A DNA stretch of 64,000 nt from contig NC_090942.1 of assembly GCF_040807025.1 (NCBI RefSeq), forward strand, positions 203,538,747 to 203,602,746, given 5' to 3'. Position 1 is the first letter of the stretch. Every line of letters starts with the position of its first letter. The translations under genes were made by a program, and so were the position numbers. A model generated the notes under the pieces. It did no database searches. It was not told where the DNA came from and was given only the letters and a program-made list of their open reading frames with translations. The stretch is from Struthio camelus (taxonomy: Eukaryota > Chordata > Aves > Struthioniformes > Struthionidae). Below, one piece after another: positions 11,339-64,000 of this stretch.

Positions 11339-13439
11339 CCTCTATGAAAAAAGACAGGCAGAGGATTAGACATCGTGGGTGATATTCTTGCTTTATCTTT
11401 CTTTTTCAAGTTTTCTGAATGGTTTCAAAGTAGCTTCTTGACTACTAGTACTGTGCAAAGAAAAAGTTCATCCACCCACTTCACAATTATTTGGTTGCTA
11501 GGAGTATTTTTAGCAGCACGATTTGGTAATTGGTTCAAAATATAATAGTTTAGAAAGAGTCACACTGTGGCCCAGCTAATGGTGATATAAGAGTACGGGG
11601 AGGGGAAAAAGCTACTCACTGCATTAGATGTGAGGGGATGGAAGTGAGTTGCACAGAGCTCCTGCTTCTCTCGCTGTCTCAGGTGGGTGGAAAGAGAAGG
11701 AACGTGAAACCCTGGAGCCTTGGTCCCTCCCACTGTACCCACATAGCAGGGCAGACAGCTGCTCAGGCAAGTTAAGAGGTGAATGCTATAATCATCATAG
11801 ATCCAGCAGAGTCACTCACTTGAGCAGAGCCATGGATAGAAACACTGCCCCTTACTCATGGTAGATTATTATCTCATGGTCTAGTCTGCTCATACAGACA
11901 AACGGTATTGTTCTTTTTATGTAGCATCTTTCCTTCCGGCAATATCTGACTGTGTAGAACATAGTCAGGAGGAAAGACTTGAATGGTACACAGTAATCTC
12001 CAAATACTTACAGAGATCTAATCATGTTTTAACGGAGAAGTTGAATCATGTTACAACTTCCATTCCTGTAGTATTTTTGAGGAAGATGATTTCTAACAGT
12101 TTGGGTTTCTCAAGGCTAACAGCAGAAAGTCTGAAGAGGCTGCCAGTCTGCGGTGGACCAGCCTAATATGGGTACTTTCTAGAGAGCAGATGCAAGCCAT
12201 CTCTCTTGTACCTGTGGCTCTGCTGCCCAGATCCAGACCCAGCAGCTCTGGCCAACACATGGAATGCAGAAAGTGGAGCTGGATCCGAGGGGGGGAAAGC
12301 AGTCCAGCTGAGTTTCATTTCCAGATGGACTGGTATGCAAAAGGAAAACAAATAGGTTTGAAGGAGAAAAATAAAAGATCTCTTTTACCTAGATTTAATA
12401 ATGCAGATGACTGCCACATCTTAAGAAAGGACATATTAGCACACAGTAAGCATTTTTTATCTTGATGCTGTTCCTTTAAGGCAGCCTGAACTTTATTGGG
12501 AAAAGGTCTTAAGCCATTGAGCAATCCCTGGTTTGGGCAATCACGTTGCTATACTTCATCAGTTAAGTATAGCAGTAATTCAGAAAATGAAGCCATGCCG
12601 CATCTGTCATATCATTTAAAATTTACTTCAGTTCTGCAGGTATTTGAGGATTGCAAAATGAGCCACTTTACCCTGCACTAGTCTGTCAGCATTGGAATCT
12701 GCTCTGAACCTAATGGGTTTCTTTAGCTCCCTAGAGTTGGAGGTTTCCTTCCTCCTCCCCCTGGAACATATTCCAGTCAATGACACTATTGAAATTCTGA
12801 CAGTAATTTATATACAGTAAGCGGCTGACCTCAGATGAGACACTGAACAATTCCTGTGCACCAGGCGGCATTTTTCTCATGAAATAACGGCAGTTTATTT
12901 GCAGTCACTTACCATTAATCCCCCTCTCCTCCCAGACCAGCGTCATTTATAAGCACTATTGACAGTTTGCGTGATGGAAATTAAAGAAAAAAAAAAAGAT
13001 GACAAACAAGCTTAAAGAAATAGCCTTAGACAGGACCGTAGATGAGTAACATTACTCACAAAAATAGTGCCCTTGGCTTTGAAGAGGCTGTAAATATAGC
13101 TCCCATCCTAGAAAGACAGTTATGCGCAGACTTTTCTTTATATACCCCCACAGTCCTGTTCAAGACAGTGGGACTCGTCACATGATTAAAGACGACCGTG
13201 GGTCTTCAGCACTTGCGGGACTGACATTTCCCCTCATACTGTCGACAACTTTCCCTGCCAAGCGGCTCTTGCCGTGGCTCAGACACAGTTCCTCCTCACA
13301 GCTCTGTACCAGAATTTCAAGCATTTTCAAGTTTCATTTCAGGACTGCAGGCTTCTTCCACGTTAATGGTCTGAAGACACACATTTATGTATATATTTAC
13401 TTTCTCATTGTTCTTAATTTGTATTCGTATCCTCTGGTT
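11338..13439. other. Intergenic flank, no gene seen
   Basis: No supported coding sequence. The block 12,770-12,990 is less simple than its surroundings and resembles a constrained non-coding element in character, including CAATTCC, TTTATTTGCAG and TCATTTATAAGCAC words. Without alignment this is only an impression. Confidence 0.3.
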
Positions 13440-13770
13440 GTTGCTAGTGTCGGGGTCTGTGACACTGAGGGGCCAGAATCAACCTCCTTCCCGGATCGAA
13501 ACATGGCTATGTTGAGGGGGACAGAGACAGGGACACCGATCTCTGGTTGATAATCGGTCTTTACGAGGGACCAAAGAGAGCTCTAACATCAAAACACCCC
13601 TGCTTTCATGAAAAACAGGCTCAGCTCCAGGCTGCTGTATCCGTAACGAGGTCCGACGCAAGCTTTGCGACCAAAAATCCCGACCGAATTGCGACTGAAT
13701 TTTTGATCCAGAAGCGAGCTGCCTGGCTGTCCCGCTACTACTGCTCTGGCACCTCGCAGCACCCTTGATC
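13440..13770. other. CpG-containing block upstream of promoter island
   Basis: The stretch is only moderately GC-rich but retains many CpGs, for example GACGCAAGC, TTTGCGACC, CCCGACCGAATTGCGACTG and CTCGCAGC. It lies about 300-600 bp upstream of the main island. It reads in one + frame for 73 codons (13,547-13,768), but the product has no recognisable feature. It may be an island shore, an unmethylated regulatory element, or a young insertion. Confidence 0.3.
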
Positions 13771-14043
13771 CTCGTGATGACAACAATAAATACCCGAGTA
13801 GAAATAAACAACCTCCCCCAAAGAACTCAAACCAGGAAAAAAACTCAAAAAATCCCAAACAGGCACTGATTTCGAGCTAAACTCACCCCCCCCCAGTAAA
13901 AAAAAAAAAAACAAAGCGGCAGGAACACGTAAGGAATAACAGCAACTATAATTCTCATTTTAAAACTCTCCGTTAATAGGAGTCGTGGGAGTCCCCTAAG
14001 CCGAGGGGACCTTCTTCACCCCCTTCCTAAACCGTCCCAGCGC

Positions 14044-14049
14044 CATTCC
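14044..14049 (-). promoter_or_regulatory. Candidate TEAD motif (CATTCC)
   Basis: CATTCC on the + strand, i.e. GGAATG on the minus strand, at the upstream edge of the island. A single 6-mer is weak evidence. It is noted because two further copies occur about 0.4 kb downstream. Confidence 0.25.
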
Positions 14050-14137
14050 CACCCCTGCGGCCCCGAGGTGCGGGAGGGCGGGGGAAGGCGGTTGGGGCAA
14101 GGCAGGGCCGGTTCGTCGGACGGGAGCAGCGGGGAAG

Positions 14138-14181
14138 AAGATGGCGGGGGGGGGGGGGAGAAGATGGCGGGGGGGGGGGAG
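14138..14181 (+). promoter_or_regulatory. Duplicated YY1-like motif with G-runs
   Basis: AAGATGGCGG occurs at 14,138-14,147 and again at 14,161-14,170. Each copy is followed by an uninterrupted run of G, making a 23-bp tandem duplication. AANATGGCGGC is the known YY1 consensus, which in CpG-island promoters is typically found just downstream of the transcription start in this orientation. That would place a start near 14,110-14,135. This is inference; no initiator is decisive. Confidence 0.4.
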
Positions 14182-14257
14182 AGGGAGGGCAGTGAGGTGG
14201 GAAGGGGGGAGTTGAGAGGGAAGAAAGCGCCACGAGCTGTCTTTAAACGCAGGGAAG

Positions 14258-14361
14258 GGCGGCCCTCGGGGGGCGGGGAGGGGGGGGAAGCGGAGGGCGG
14301 AGGGGGGGTCCCCCCCCTCCGCCCTCCGCTTCCCCCCCCTCCCCGCCCCCCGAGGGCCGCC
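14258..14361. repeat. 51-bp perfect inverted repeat, 2-bp spacer
   Basis: The left arm 14,258-14,308 is the exact reverse complement of the right arm 14,311-14,361, with only TC (14,309-14,310) between them. I checked the pairing base by base (paired positions sum to 28,619). Pairing breaks at 14,257/14,362. The arms are about 90% G+C. It could form a very stable cruciform or RNA hairpin, or be a fold-back artefact of sequencing or assembly in a GC-rich island. Confidence 0.95.
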
Positions 14362-14458
14362 ACAGCCCTAACGGCCCTTCCCGCCCTGCCGCCTCGAAGC
14401 CCCTCCCCCCGCTGGTATGTGCCGGGAGGGGCGGTGGCGGTGGGGAGGGGGGGGGAGT

Positions 14459-14502
14459 GGAATGACGCGGGCGCCCCGGGGTCACGTGACGCGAATGGAA
14501 TG
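14459..14502 (+). promoter_or_regulatory. TEAD / E-box / TEAD motif cluster
   Basis: GGAATG occurs at 14,459-14,464 and 14,497-14,502, the core of the TEAD recognition sequence. Midway between them is the 10-bp palindrome GTCACGTGAC (14,481-14,490), an ideal CACGTG E-box of the USF/MITF/TFEB type. LATS2 is an established YAP/TAZ-TEAD target in mammals, forming a negative feedback on YAP. The placement in the promoter island therefore fits known biology, though binding here is inferred. Confidence 0.5.
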
Positions 14503-14681
14503 CTAACAATGTAGCGAATGTCCCAACTGTGCCCTGCACTCGGCGCCCGCCACGGCCGAGGGGGAGAAGATGGAGACCGGCCCGCGCCGTCGGGCCCGCG
14601 GCGCCCGCCGCCGCGCCGCTCCCTGACGGACCCACCACCACCACCGCTACCCCGGCGGGCGGCGCGGGGCACCCCGAGGTG

Positions 14682-17600
14682 GTGAGCGAGCGAAAGCGCG
14701 GCTTCCTTCCCCCCCCCCCCCCCAACCCGGGGCTTCTCCCCCACCGCCGGTCACCGTCGGGACGGGGTTGTTGGGGGGGGGGGGGAAAGTTGGAAGGGGC
14801 CAAAAGAGCGGCCGCCAGAGGGTCGGGCGCGTCGGCCGGCGGCGGGGCCGGTGCCGGGGCTCGGCTGGCTGCGGCGGGTGCCCGGGGCAGCCTCCCTCGG
14901 CGCCCTGCCCGCGCCCTCCGACGTGTTTGCGGCCCGAGCGGGCAGCCGTGTGACAGCGCCTCGCCCGGAGGCCTCGGGCGGCACCGCGAGGGAGGCAGCC
15001 GGGCCGGGGCCGGGTGGCCGCGGCCGTGCTGATGCGGGGAGGTTTCAGCGGGGTGCTCGGCGCTGCTGGTGCCGGCCCCGCCGTCGAGGGTGTCCCGGCC
15101 GGGTTGGAGCCGCCGAAGCGCCGGGGGGAGCCCCGCGCCGCTGCCCCCGGCCGCTGCCAGGCAGCTGAAGGTCGCCGCCAAAATTCAGGTGGCTCCCGAG
15201 CGGGGTGGGTGTGTTGATGCAAGCGCGTACCCGCTGAAAGGCACTTGCGCGAATGACGCAAAAAAAAAAAAAAGGCCAAAAACAAACAGTAGCAAAAAAC
15301 CCCCACCCAGCCCCGTAGTGTCCAGGTGGTGCGAGGGGTCACTCCGCTCCGCTGCGGCCGGCGAGCCCCCGCCCGTAGCGCCGGCTTGGGCCGGGGCTCG
15401 TGGTTGCCCCGGGACGCAGGCGCGGAGTTACTTTTGGGCAGTTTCGTTAGCAGGGGGAAAGGAGAGGTTTGGGAAAAAACTGGGGGATTTTTTTTGGTTT
15501 TTTGTTTTTTTCCAGTTCTCCTCACCGCTTTTGGTGTGCAAAGGGGAGCGTGGTTTGTACGGGGGTGAAATGCCAGGAACCCCCCGCCCCTGTGAGTCCT
15601 GGACCTTTTAGTACAAAGCAGGCAGTTCCCCTTTCCATAAGTTTGTAATGCAGAAAAAAAGAAAAAAAAAACAATAGCTTTAATTTTAGAGAGAGAAGGT
15701 TATTGTGGCAATTTCTTCAAACTTCATTCTTTCCTTCTGCAATGCTAGTTCACCTGACCGCAGTGCCTGCAGGGTTTTATAGGCTTGGAAGCAGGTTGCC
15801 AGTTTGGGGTTTGTGACTTTGCTCTCGAAACGCAGCTGAAGCTTTAGTTTGTTTTGCGTTTCCCAGTTCCGCGGAGCCACTGGCACGTGAAGCCAGTTGG
15901 TGAATGAAGGAAGCGGAGGGAGAATAGCTAGCGGGCTGAGACGAGACTTCAGCATTTCACTTCTGTGTGGTTGGTTGTTTACTGGCAGAGCAGCTATTAG
16001 TATTTCTCAACTGAAGAAGAAAAATCACTTATTCAAAAATCATTTTAACTTGGTGTAGTTAAAGTAATGTTACATTTATTTGAAATGAATCTTAAAAGAG
16101 TAATGGTCAAGCTTCTAGTTCGTGCAGAGTATATCGTGCTTCAGGGAGGGGAAAAAAACCCTACTGTTTAGTCAGAATAGCTTGAAGCTCAAAAACAATT
16201 CTGAAAAATCATTTCTCGTGATGGCAGAAGGGCTATTGGTGGTACATCCATGTGGTAGGCAAGGTGAAGATTAGAAGGATACGAAGTTATCCAAATCCAG
16301 ATGTACAGTCAGAAATGCTTAGGCAGAATTAGATACTCTCTCTCTATTTTTTTTTAAGCATAAAAGCCTCTTTATTTTTTTCTGAAAATACAAATCACAG
16401 GAAAATTTTTAAAAAGCAGGCAGCTTGTCTTTCTCTGTAAATCATCTCTAATGCCTAAATGTTCCAATTTCTTACGTGTTTAGTTAAAAAACCCTTCTGC
16501 AAAATATAAAACACATTTACAGTTAGCTGCGGTACTTAACTGCTGTTGCTGGTCTCATTCATGCTGCCTAAACAATCAGCATTACATTTACAACACTGCT
16601 AAACCCGAAAGAAAGCTGCAGAAGCTTCCAGCTGGCCTGACCTAGCATTATTAGACTCAAGCTTAGGCTAAGGGTCACAAAAGTTGTTTATGTGAAGTGT
16701 GTGTGTAGGTGGGAAACCAGTCCTTTGCTGTAAAAATGTGGGGGGATTGCAGGCTTCTCCAGCACATCCCTGGCCTGAGCATTGGCACAGGGTCTGAAGA
16801 GAGGAAGAAAACCCAGATCCCTAAACCCAGCCATGTGGTGCTTGCTGCTGTCAGGAGAGGAAAGACGGTTATAGACCAGTTAATTGCTCTGTATCATTTA
16901 ATTAGTAGCTAGTTAAGATGTATTCCTAGAAAGGCTGCAATGCTATTGATTAGCGATACCGTTTTTTTAAACATTCTTTTATTAAAGCTGTGTACTAGCT
17001 GCTGCTATATCCTGTCTAGGTGGACAAAATTCTGCACTTGGGATTCTTCAGTTCCCCTGATCTTCACTGAGAGCCATGAACACATAGCTGATTTATTGCT
17101 TGCGGAAATACCAAAATACAGATGAACAGCTTTAACACTTTCCTTAAAACAAAGGACAAACCTTGTCAAAGATGCTTGTGGACACGTGTGCCGCTTTTAG
17201 TCTGTATGAGTTAGGTTTGCAGGATACCCTTAGAGAATAGCAAGTGGAAGAGCTCACTACCTCACAGATATCCTTTAGATAAGCTTCAGAGCGCTTAAAC
17301 ATGAGGAAAAGAAATTCATATGGGTGTCCTGTGTCACACACATTCTCAGTCTCAGCAGGTTGATGCTATAGGGCTTTGCTGTAGAGCTCTACTACTCTAC
17401 AGAAATTTCCCATAAAAGGGGTGTATGGCATGCTTTCTAACGGTATGTATGAGATGTACGTGCTAACTCTGTTCATTATTGTGTTTTGAAGTGGTGAGCT
17501 CTCGTGAAGGAGGCTGTGGTCTGACTTATTTGTTGCATTTCTTTTGTTCAGACCTTGGTTTCGGAGGAAGGCTTGAGTCTCTCTTGGCAGTGGACCCCGT

Positions 17601-19084
17601 GCTAATGAGGAGGTGATGATGGGCTTCAGAGTTGAATGTGTCCAGACTCTTTTGGCCTTGACAACAGTAAGCCATTTACTTGGCTGTGAGAAGGGGTGGT
17701 AAATGTGTAGAAATTGTTGTCTTTTGGGGCCTTGTTGGGAAATGGTACAGCTGTCACAGTACGAGTTGTCACAGCAAACTAAGTTTTATTCTAAGCATAT
17801 GAAAATAAAAAGAAATAATACTTTTCTGGAGAAGCTCCTTCTGATGCTAAAACATGCTATCTATGATCAGAAGCGAAGCTCACTTAAAAAAAAAAATGAA
17901 GAAACTCCAGTCAACGTCTAAGTGACTAATGAGAACACACAGTGCACATTTTTGTATTTGTCATTTTGAAACAACTGGACAAAATTCTACCAAACCTAAC
18001 AAAGTGACTTTGAGTTACATTCAGGAGGCATGTCACAACTGCTAGTATAAGTACCAGAAGGAAACTTGAGGAAGCAGCATCAATAACTTGTGATGTTTCT
18101 GATAAGTATTTTTTTAATCCTCTTTTGAATGTACTATTATTTAATATTCATACTATGGTGAGGCCACAAAGAATCAGTTGAGATGGGTTTTTCATTCAAT
18201 TTTCATACAGCACAGAGATCACAAGTTGCACAGTTGGTCAGCTCTGCTGTATATTTCTTCTCTGCTGCATGTCAGAAGAGCTACAAAAAGCTGTCTAGAA
18301 ATCTGTCCTTCTCCCCACTCCCCCCTGTGTTGGGATTTTTTGTCTTAGCTCAGAACCCACTAGTTCTGCCGTTTCTACTGTTACTGAGGAACTCCTTCAC
18401 CCCTTCTTTTCCCTTTCTTACCTGTAAGGCACAGATAATGAAATATCACCTCCCCTCCACCCCCTCCTTTTTTTTTTTTTTTTTCAATCTTCCAATTCTG
18501 GGCAGAATTCTTACCTTTGATTTTTATTAATTTACCATTCCACATGATTATCTGATTTTGCCATGTTGTTATTTACTTTGTTACTGAAATACTGAAGTTG
18601 CTATGGTTAGTCATCAATATTTCCATTATAAATATTCTTCATAAACTTTTGAAACTGAGCTCAGCTGGTGTAAAACAAACAAGATCTTAAGTGGAGAAAA
18701 AAAGTTTCATGAGCATACTCTTCCCTAATTATGAAATAAGATAGGCTTGTCCAGGATTTAGTTATGCAGTTGGGTGGGAAACTTGCTGCTATTAAGTACT
18801 GTACGAATTTAAGCTTCGGAGTTTTTGAGGTCTTTTATTTTCATTTATTTTAAAAATGAAACTACAAAAAACATTATTTTTTTTTAATTGATGATGTTGA
18901 AAAAGCCTTTCAAAATGCTATCCTTGAAAACAGATCAAGTGAAAATCATTAAAGGGAATCAACCTGTGACAGCTTAATAGGTTAAGCTGATTCACTTTCA
19001 CTTGGTTAATTGTCATGCTGCCCCTTTGGAGGTGTTCACAGTATCAATTTAATTGCGTGTACTTTCCTTTTTCTTTTGTTCCAG
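14682..19084 (+). other. LATS2: LATS2 intron 1
   Basis: It begins GTGAGC in the CpG island and ends in a long pyrimidine tract (TTTCCTTTTTCTTTTGTTCCAG) immediately before 19,085. After about 15,430 it is AT-rich, with short homopolymers (A-runs at 15,262 and 15,653; T-runs at 16,350 and 18,468) and no supported internal gene. ORFs of 60-115 codons are unremarkable. Confidence 0.6.
14707..14787. repeat. C15/G13 fold-back (stem about 18 bp, 44-bp loop)
   Basis: TT-C15-AAC at 14,707-14,726 is matched by GTT-G13-AA at 14,770-14,787, differing only in homopolymer length. It lies just inside the proposed intron 1. The homopolymer lengths are also the least reliable part of any sequence read. Confidence 0.7.
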
Positions 19085-19320
19085 ACACCGTCAGTCTGCA
19101 AAATGACGATTCCAAGGGTTTTCATTTTCTGTAGGAAACATGAAGATTGTAAGCTGAAGTAAAAGGCTGGCAGAAATCACTTGAGGTTTTTGCCTTTTTT
19201 TCTTCTCTGAAGGATTATGTTTACAAGAAATTGATACCATCAAAAGACAAACACTTTTTAGGAATCAAGTAATTAGAAAGAATAGAGGCTCATTTATGCC
19301 CAAAGAAAACTGGATTAACA
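19085..19320 (+). other. LATS2: LATS2 exon 2, 5' UTR part
   Basis: The exon begins after a strong acceptor (pyrimidine tract plus CCAG at 19,081-19,084). The 236-nt leader contains three upstream AUGs: 19,103 (19-codon ORF), 19,217 (5-codon ORF) and 19,296 (57-codon ORF that overlaps the main start in another frame). The main AUG at 19,321 has A at -3 and A at +4, a better context than the 19,296 AUG, which has T at -3 and C at +4. Confidence 0.75.
19103..19162 (+). other. Upstream ORF 1, 19 codons
   Basis: ATG at 19,103 has A at both -3 and +4, and the ORF ends at TAA 19,160-19,162. It lies wholly upstream of the LATS2 start. The predicted peptide (MTIPRVFIF...) resembles nothing I know. 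Any effect would be through ribosome engagement. Confidence 0.4.
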
Positions 19321-63460
<44,140 letters not shown>

Positions 63461-63810
63461 ATTATTGTATAGAGTACTCCAGATAATTCTAATCTCAAAT
63501 CCAGAAGGGCCTTTAACTGATCCTTTAGGAGCTGATCTTGCAACCCTTGTTCAGGTGTACCTTCAGCTGCGGCTGAAGTCATCCTGGGTTAAAAGTTTGC
63601 AGGGCTAGGTCCTGAAAAAGGCACTCTTGAAAGTTCAGGTCAGTTTTACTGTAAATAACTGTTGATAATTACACTTGAAATCCTGGTCTTCACCAAAATC
63701 TGCAAGGCCAGCAGTGTCATTTCTAGGCCTATTTTTATTTGAGGTCAGCTTCCCCTGACTCTGATTAACATTTACAGACTTCTGCAGCTGTCAGCATTAT
63801 TTTTTAAATG

Positions 63811-63816
63811 AATAAA
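63811..63816 (+). terminator. LATS2: Poly(A) signal AATAAA
   Basis: A canonical hexamer 351 nt after the stop codon with T-rich sequence downstream. Cleavage would be expected about 10-30 nt further on. It is the only AATAAA in the visible 3' UTR. Confidence 0.6.
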
Positions 63817-63817
63817 G

Positions 63818-63824
63818 AGCACTT
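63818..63824 (+). promoter_or_regulatory. miR-302/372/373/430-type seed match AGCACTT
   Basis: AGCACTT is complementary to the AAGUGCU seed of the miR-302/372/373/427/430 family. It starts one base after the poly(A) hexamer, so it would lie at the extreme 3' end of the short mRNA. Mammalian LATS2 is an established target of miR-372/373. Confidence 0.4.
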
Positions 63825-63926
63825 ATATTTTGTTTATAGCAGGGTTTTTTTTCCTACTAAATTATAGGGATTAACTTTGACAAATCATGCTGCTGTTCTT
63901 TTTTTCTACATTTTTATTTTATCCAT

Positions 63927-63933
63927 AGCACTT
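63927..63933 (+). promoter_or_regulatory. Second AGCACTT seed match
   Basis: An identical heptamer 109 nt downstream of the first, both followed by AT. It would be included only in transcripts that pass the poly(A) signal at 63,811. Confidence 0.4.
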
Positions 63934-64000
63934 ATTTCACATTTAGGAAAATGCATAAAGCTGAAGAACATGTGATGAAAGGTCTCTGTGCAATAATATA

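Larger units (their letters stand above)
14125..14681 (+). other. LATS2: LATS2 non-coding exon 1 (3' end supported, 5' end guessed)
   Basis: The 3' boundary is set by a good donor, G|GTGAGC, at 14,681|14,682, which would splice to the acceptor at 19,084|19,085. The 5' end is not visible. The value given rests on the YY1-like motifs, and a shorter exon starting near 14,500 is equally possible. There is a possible 18-codon upstream ORF from 14,570 (ATG) to 14,626 (TGA). If the exon really begins near 14,125 it would include the perfect palindrome. Confidence 0.35.
14041..15430 (+). promoter_or_regulatory. LATS2: CpG-island promoter of LATS2
   Basis: About 1.4 kb of very GC-rich, CpG-dense sequence with no TATA box. 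It lies about 4.4 kb upstream of the exon that carries the LATS2 start codon and on the same strand. It contains long G and C runs, two fold-back repeats, YY1-like motifs, an E-box and GGAATG motifs. Human LATS2 likewise has a non-coding first exon. Long ORFs on both strands here (up to 312 codons, Pro/Gly/Arg/Ala-rich) are a consequence of base composition and are not called as genes. Divergent antisense transcription is possible but unproven. Confidence 0.75.
63461..64000 (+). other. LATS2: LATS2 3' UTR (continues past the window)
   Basis: It follows the stop directly in the same exon. It contains AATAAA at 63,811, followed by a T-rich stretch (TATATTTTGTTTATAG), and T-rich sequence to the window end. 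If the proximal signal is used the UTR is about 370 nt. A longer form would run off the window. Two AGCACTT seed-match heptamers occur at 63,818 and 63,927. Confidence 0.75.

Noticed and set aside
11850..11890. Possible further fossil repeat (CCTTACTCATGG...ATCTCATGG)
   Set aside because: Too short and diverged to separate from chance similarity.
1..14000. Neighbouring protein-coding gene such as SAP18 upstream of LATS2
   Set aside because: In human the neighbour lies tens of kilobases away. No translated segment in this flank resembles it or any other known protein.
14016..15525. Long minus-strand ORFs of 242, 312 and 292 codons and plus-strand ORFs to 180 codons
   Set aside because: All lie in the CpG island and encode Pro/Gly/Arg/Ala-rich low-complexity sequence. 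Stop codons are rare there because of base composition, and no domain or splice context supports them.

Overview
The window is vertebrate nuclear DNA, almost certainly from a bird. It carries the whole protein-coding part of LATS2, the Hippo-pathway AGC kinase, on the + strand. It also has two 5'-truncated CR1 retrotransposons, a LINE family that dominates bird genomes, and overall repeat density is low. The species cannot be named from sequence alone.

Layout: 1-14,040 is 5' flank with no protein-coding gene that I can support. It holds a ~130-bp sequence present twice around a small CpG-rich islet, one CR1 copy (+ strand), a MIR-like SINE remnant and TG microsatellites. About 14,041-15,430 is a dense CpG island, the evident LATS2 promoter and non-coding first exon. 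Inside it are a 51-bp perfect inverted repeat with a 2-bp spacer, a duplicated YY1-like motif, and a TEAD / E-box / TEAD cluster. A strong splice donor at 14,681|14,682 fits exon 1, followed by a ~4.4-kb intron.

LATS2 coding exons lie at 19,321-19,659, 51,094-51,226, 55,241-56,778, 59,431-60,013, 60,637-60,819, 62,106-62,212 and 62,966-63,460. All introns are GT-AG and the reading frame joins cleanly at every junction to give 1,125 codons plus stop. The product has the UBA domain, PPPPY motif, MOB-binding helical region, complete kinase domain with an intact catalytic core, activation-loop serine and C-terminal hydrophobic-motif threonine. Kinase residues sit 37 positions after the known human LATS2 positions. 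The 31.4-kb second intron holds a CR1 copy (- strand), a perfect 9 x 11-bp minisatellite, several fossil amniote repeats and no other gene that I can support. The 3' UTR begins at 63,461 and runs to or past the window end, with a poly(A) signal at 63,811.

This is an ordinary, intact single-gene locus, not a novel multi-gene system. The points worth a second look are regulatory: the promoter palindrome, the TEAD/E-box cluster expected of YAP/TEAD negative feedback, upstream ORFs including one overlapping the start codon, a possible intronic poly(A) site that would give a kinase-less LATS2, and two miR-302/372/430-type seed sites on either side of the poly(A) signal.
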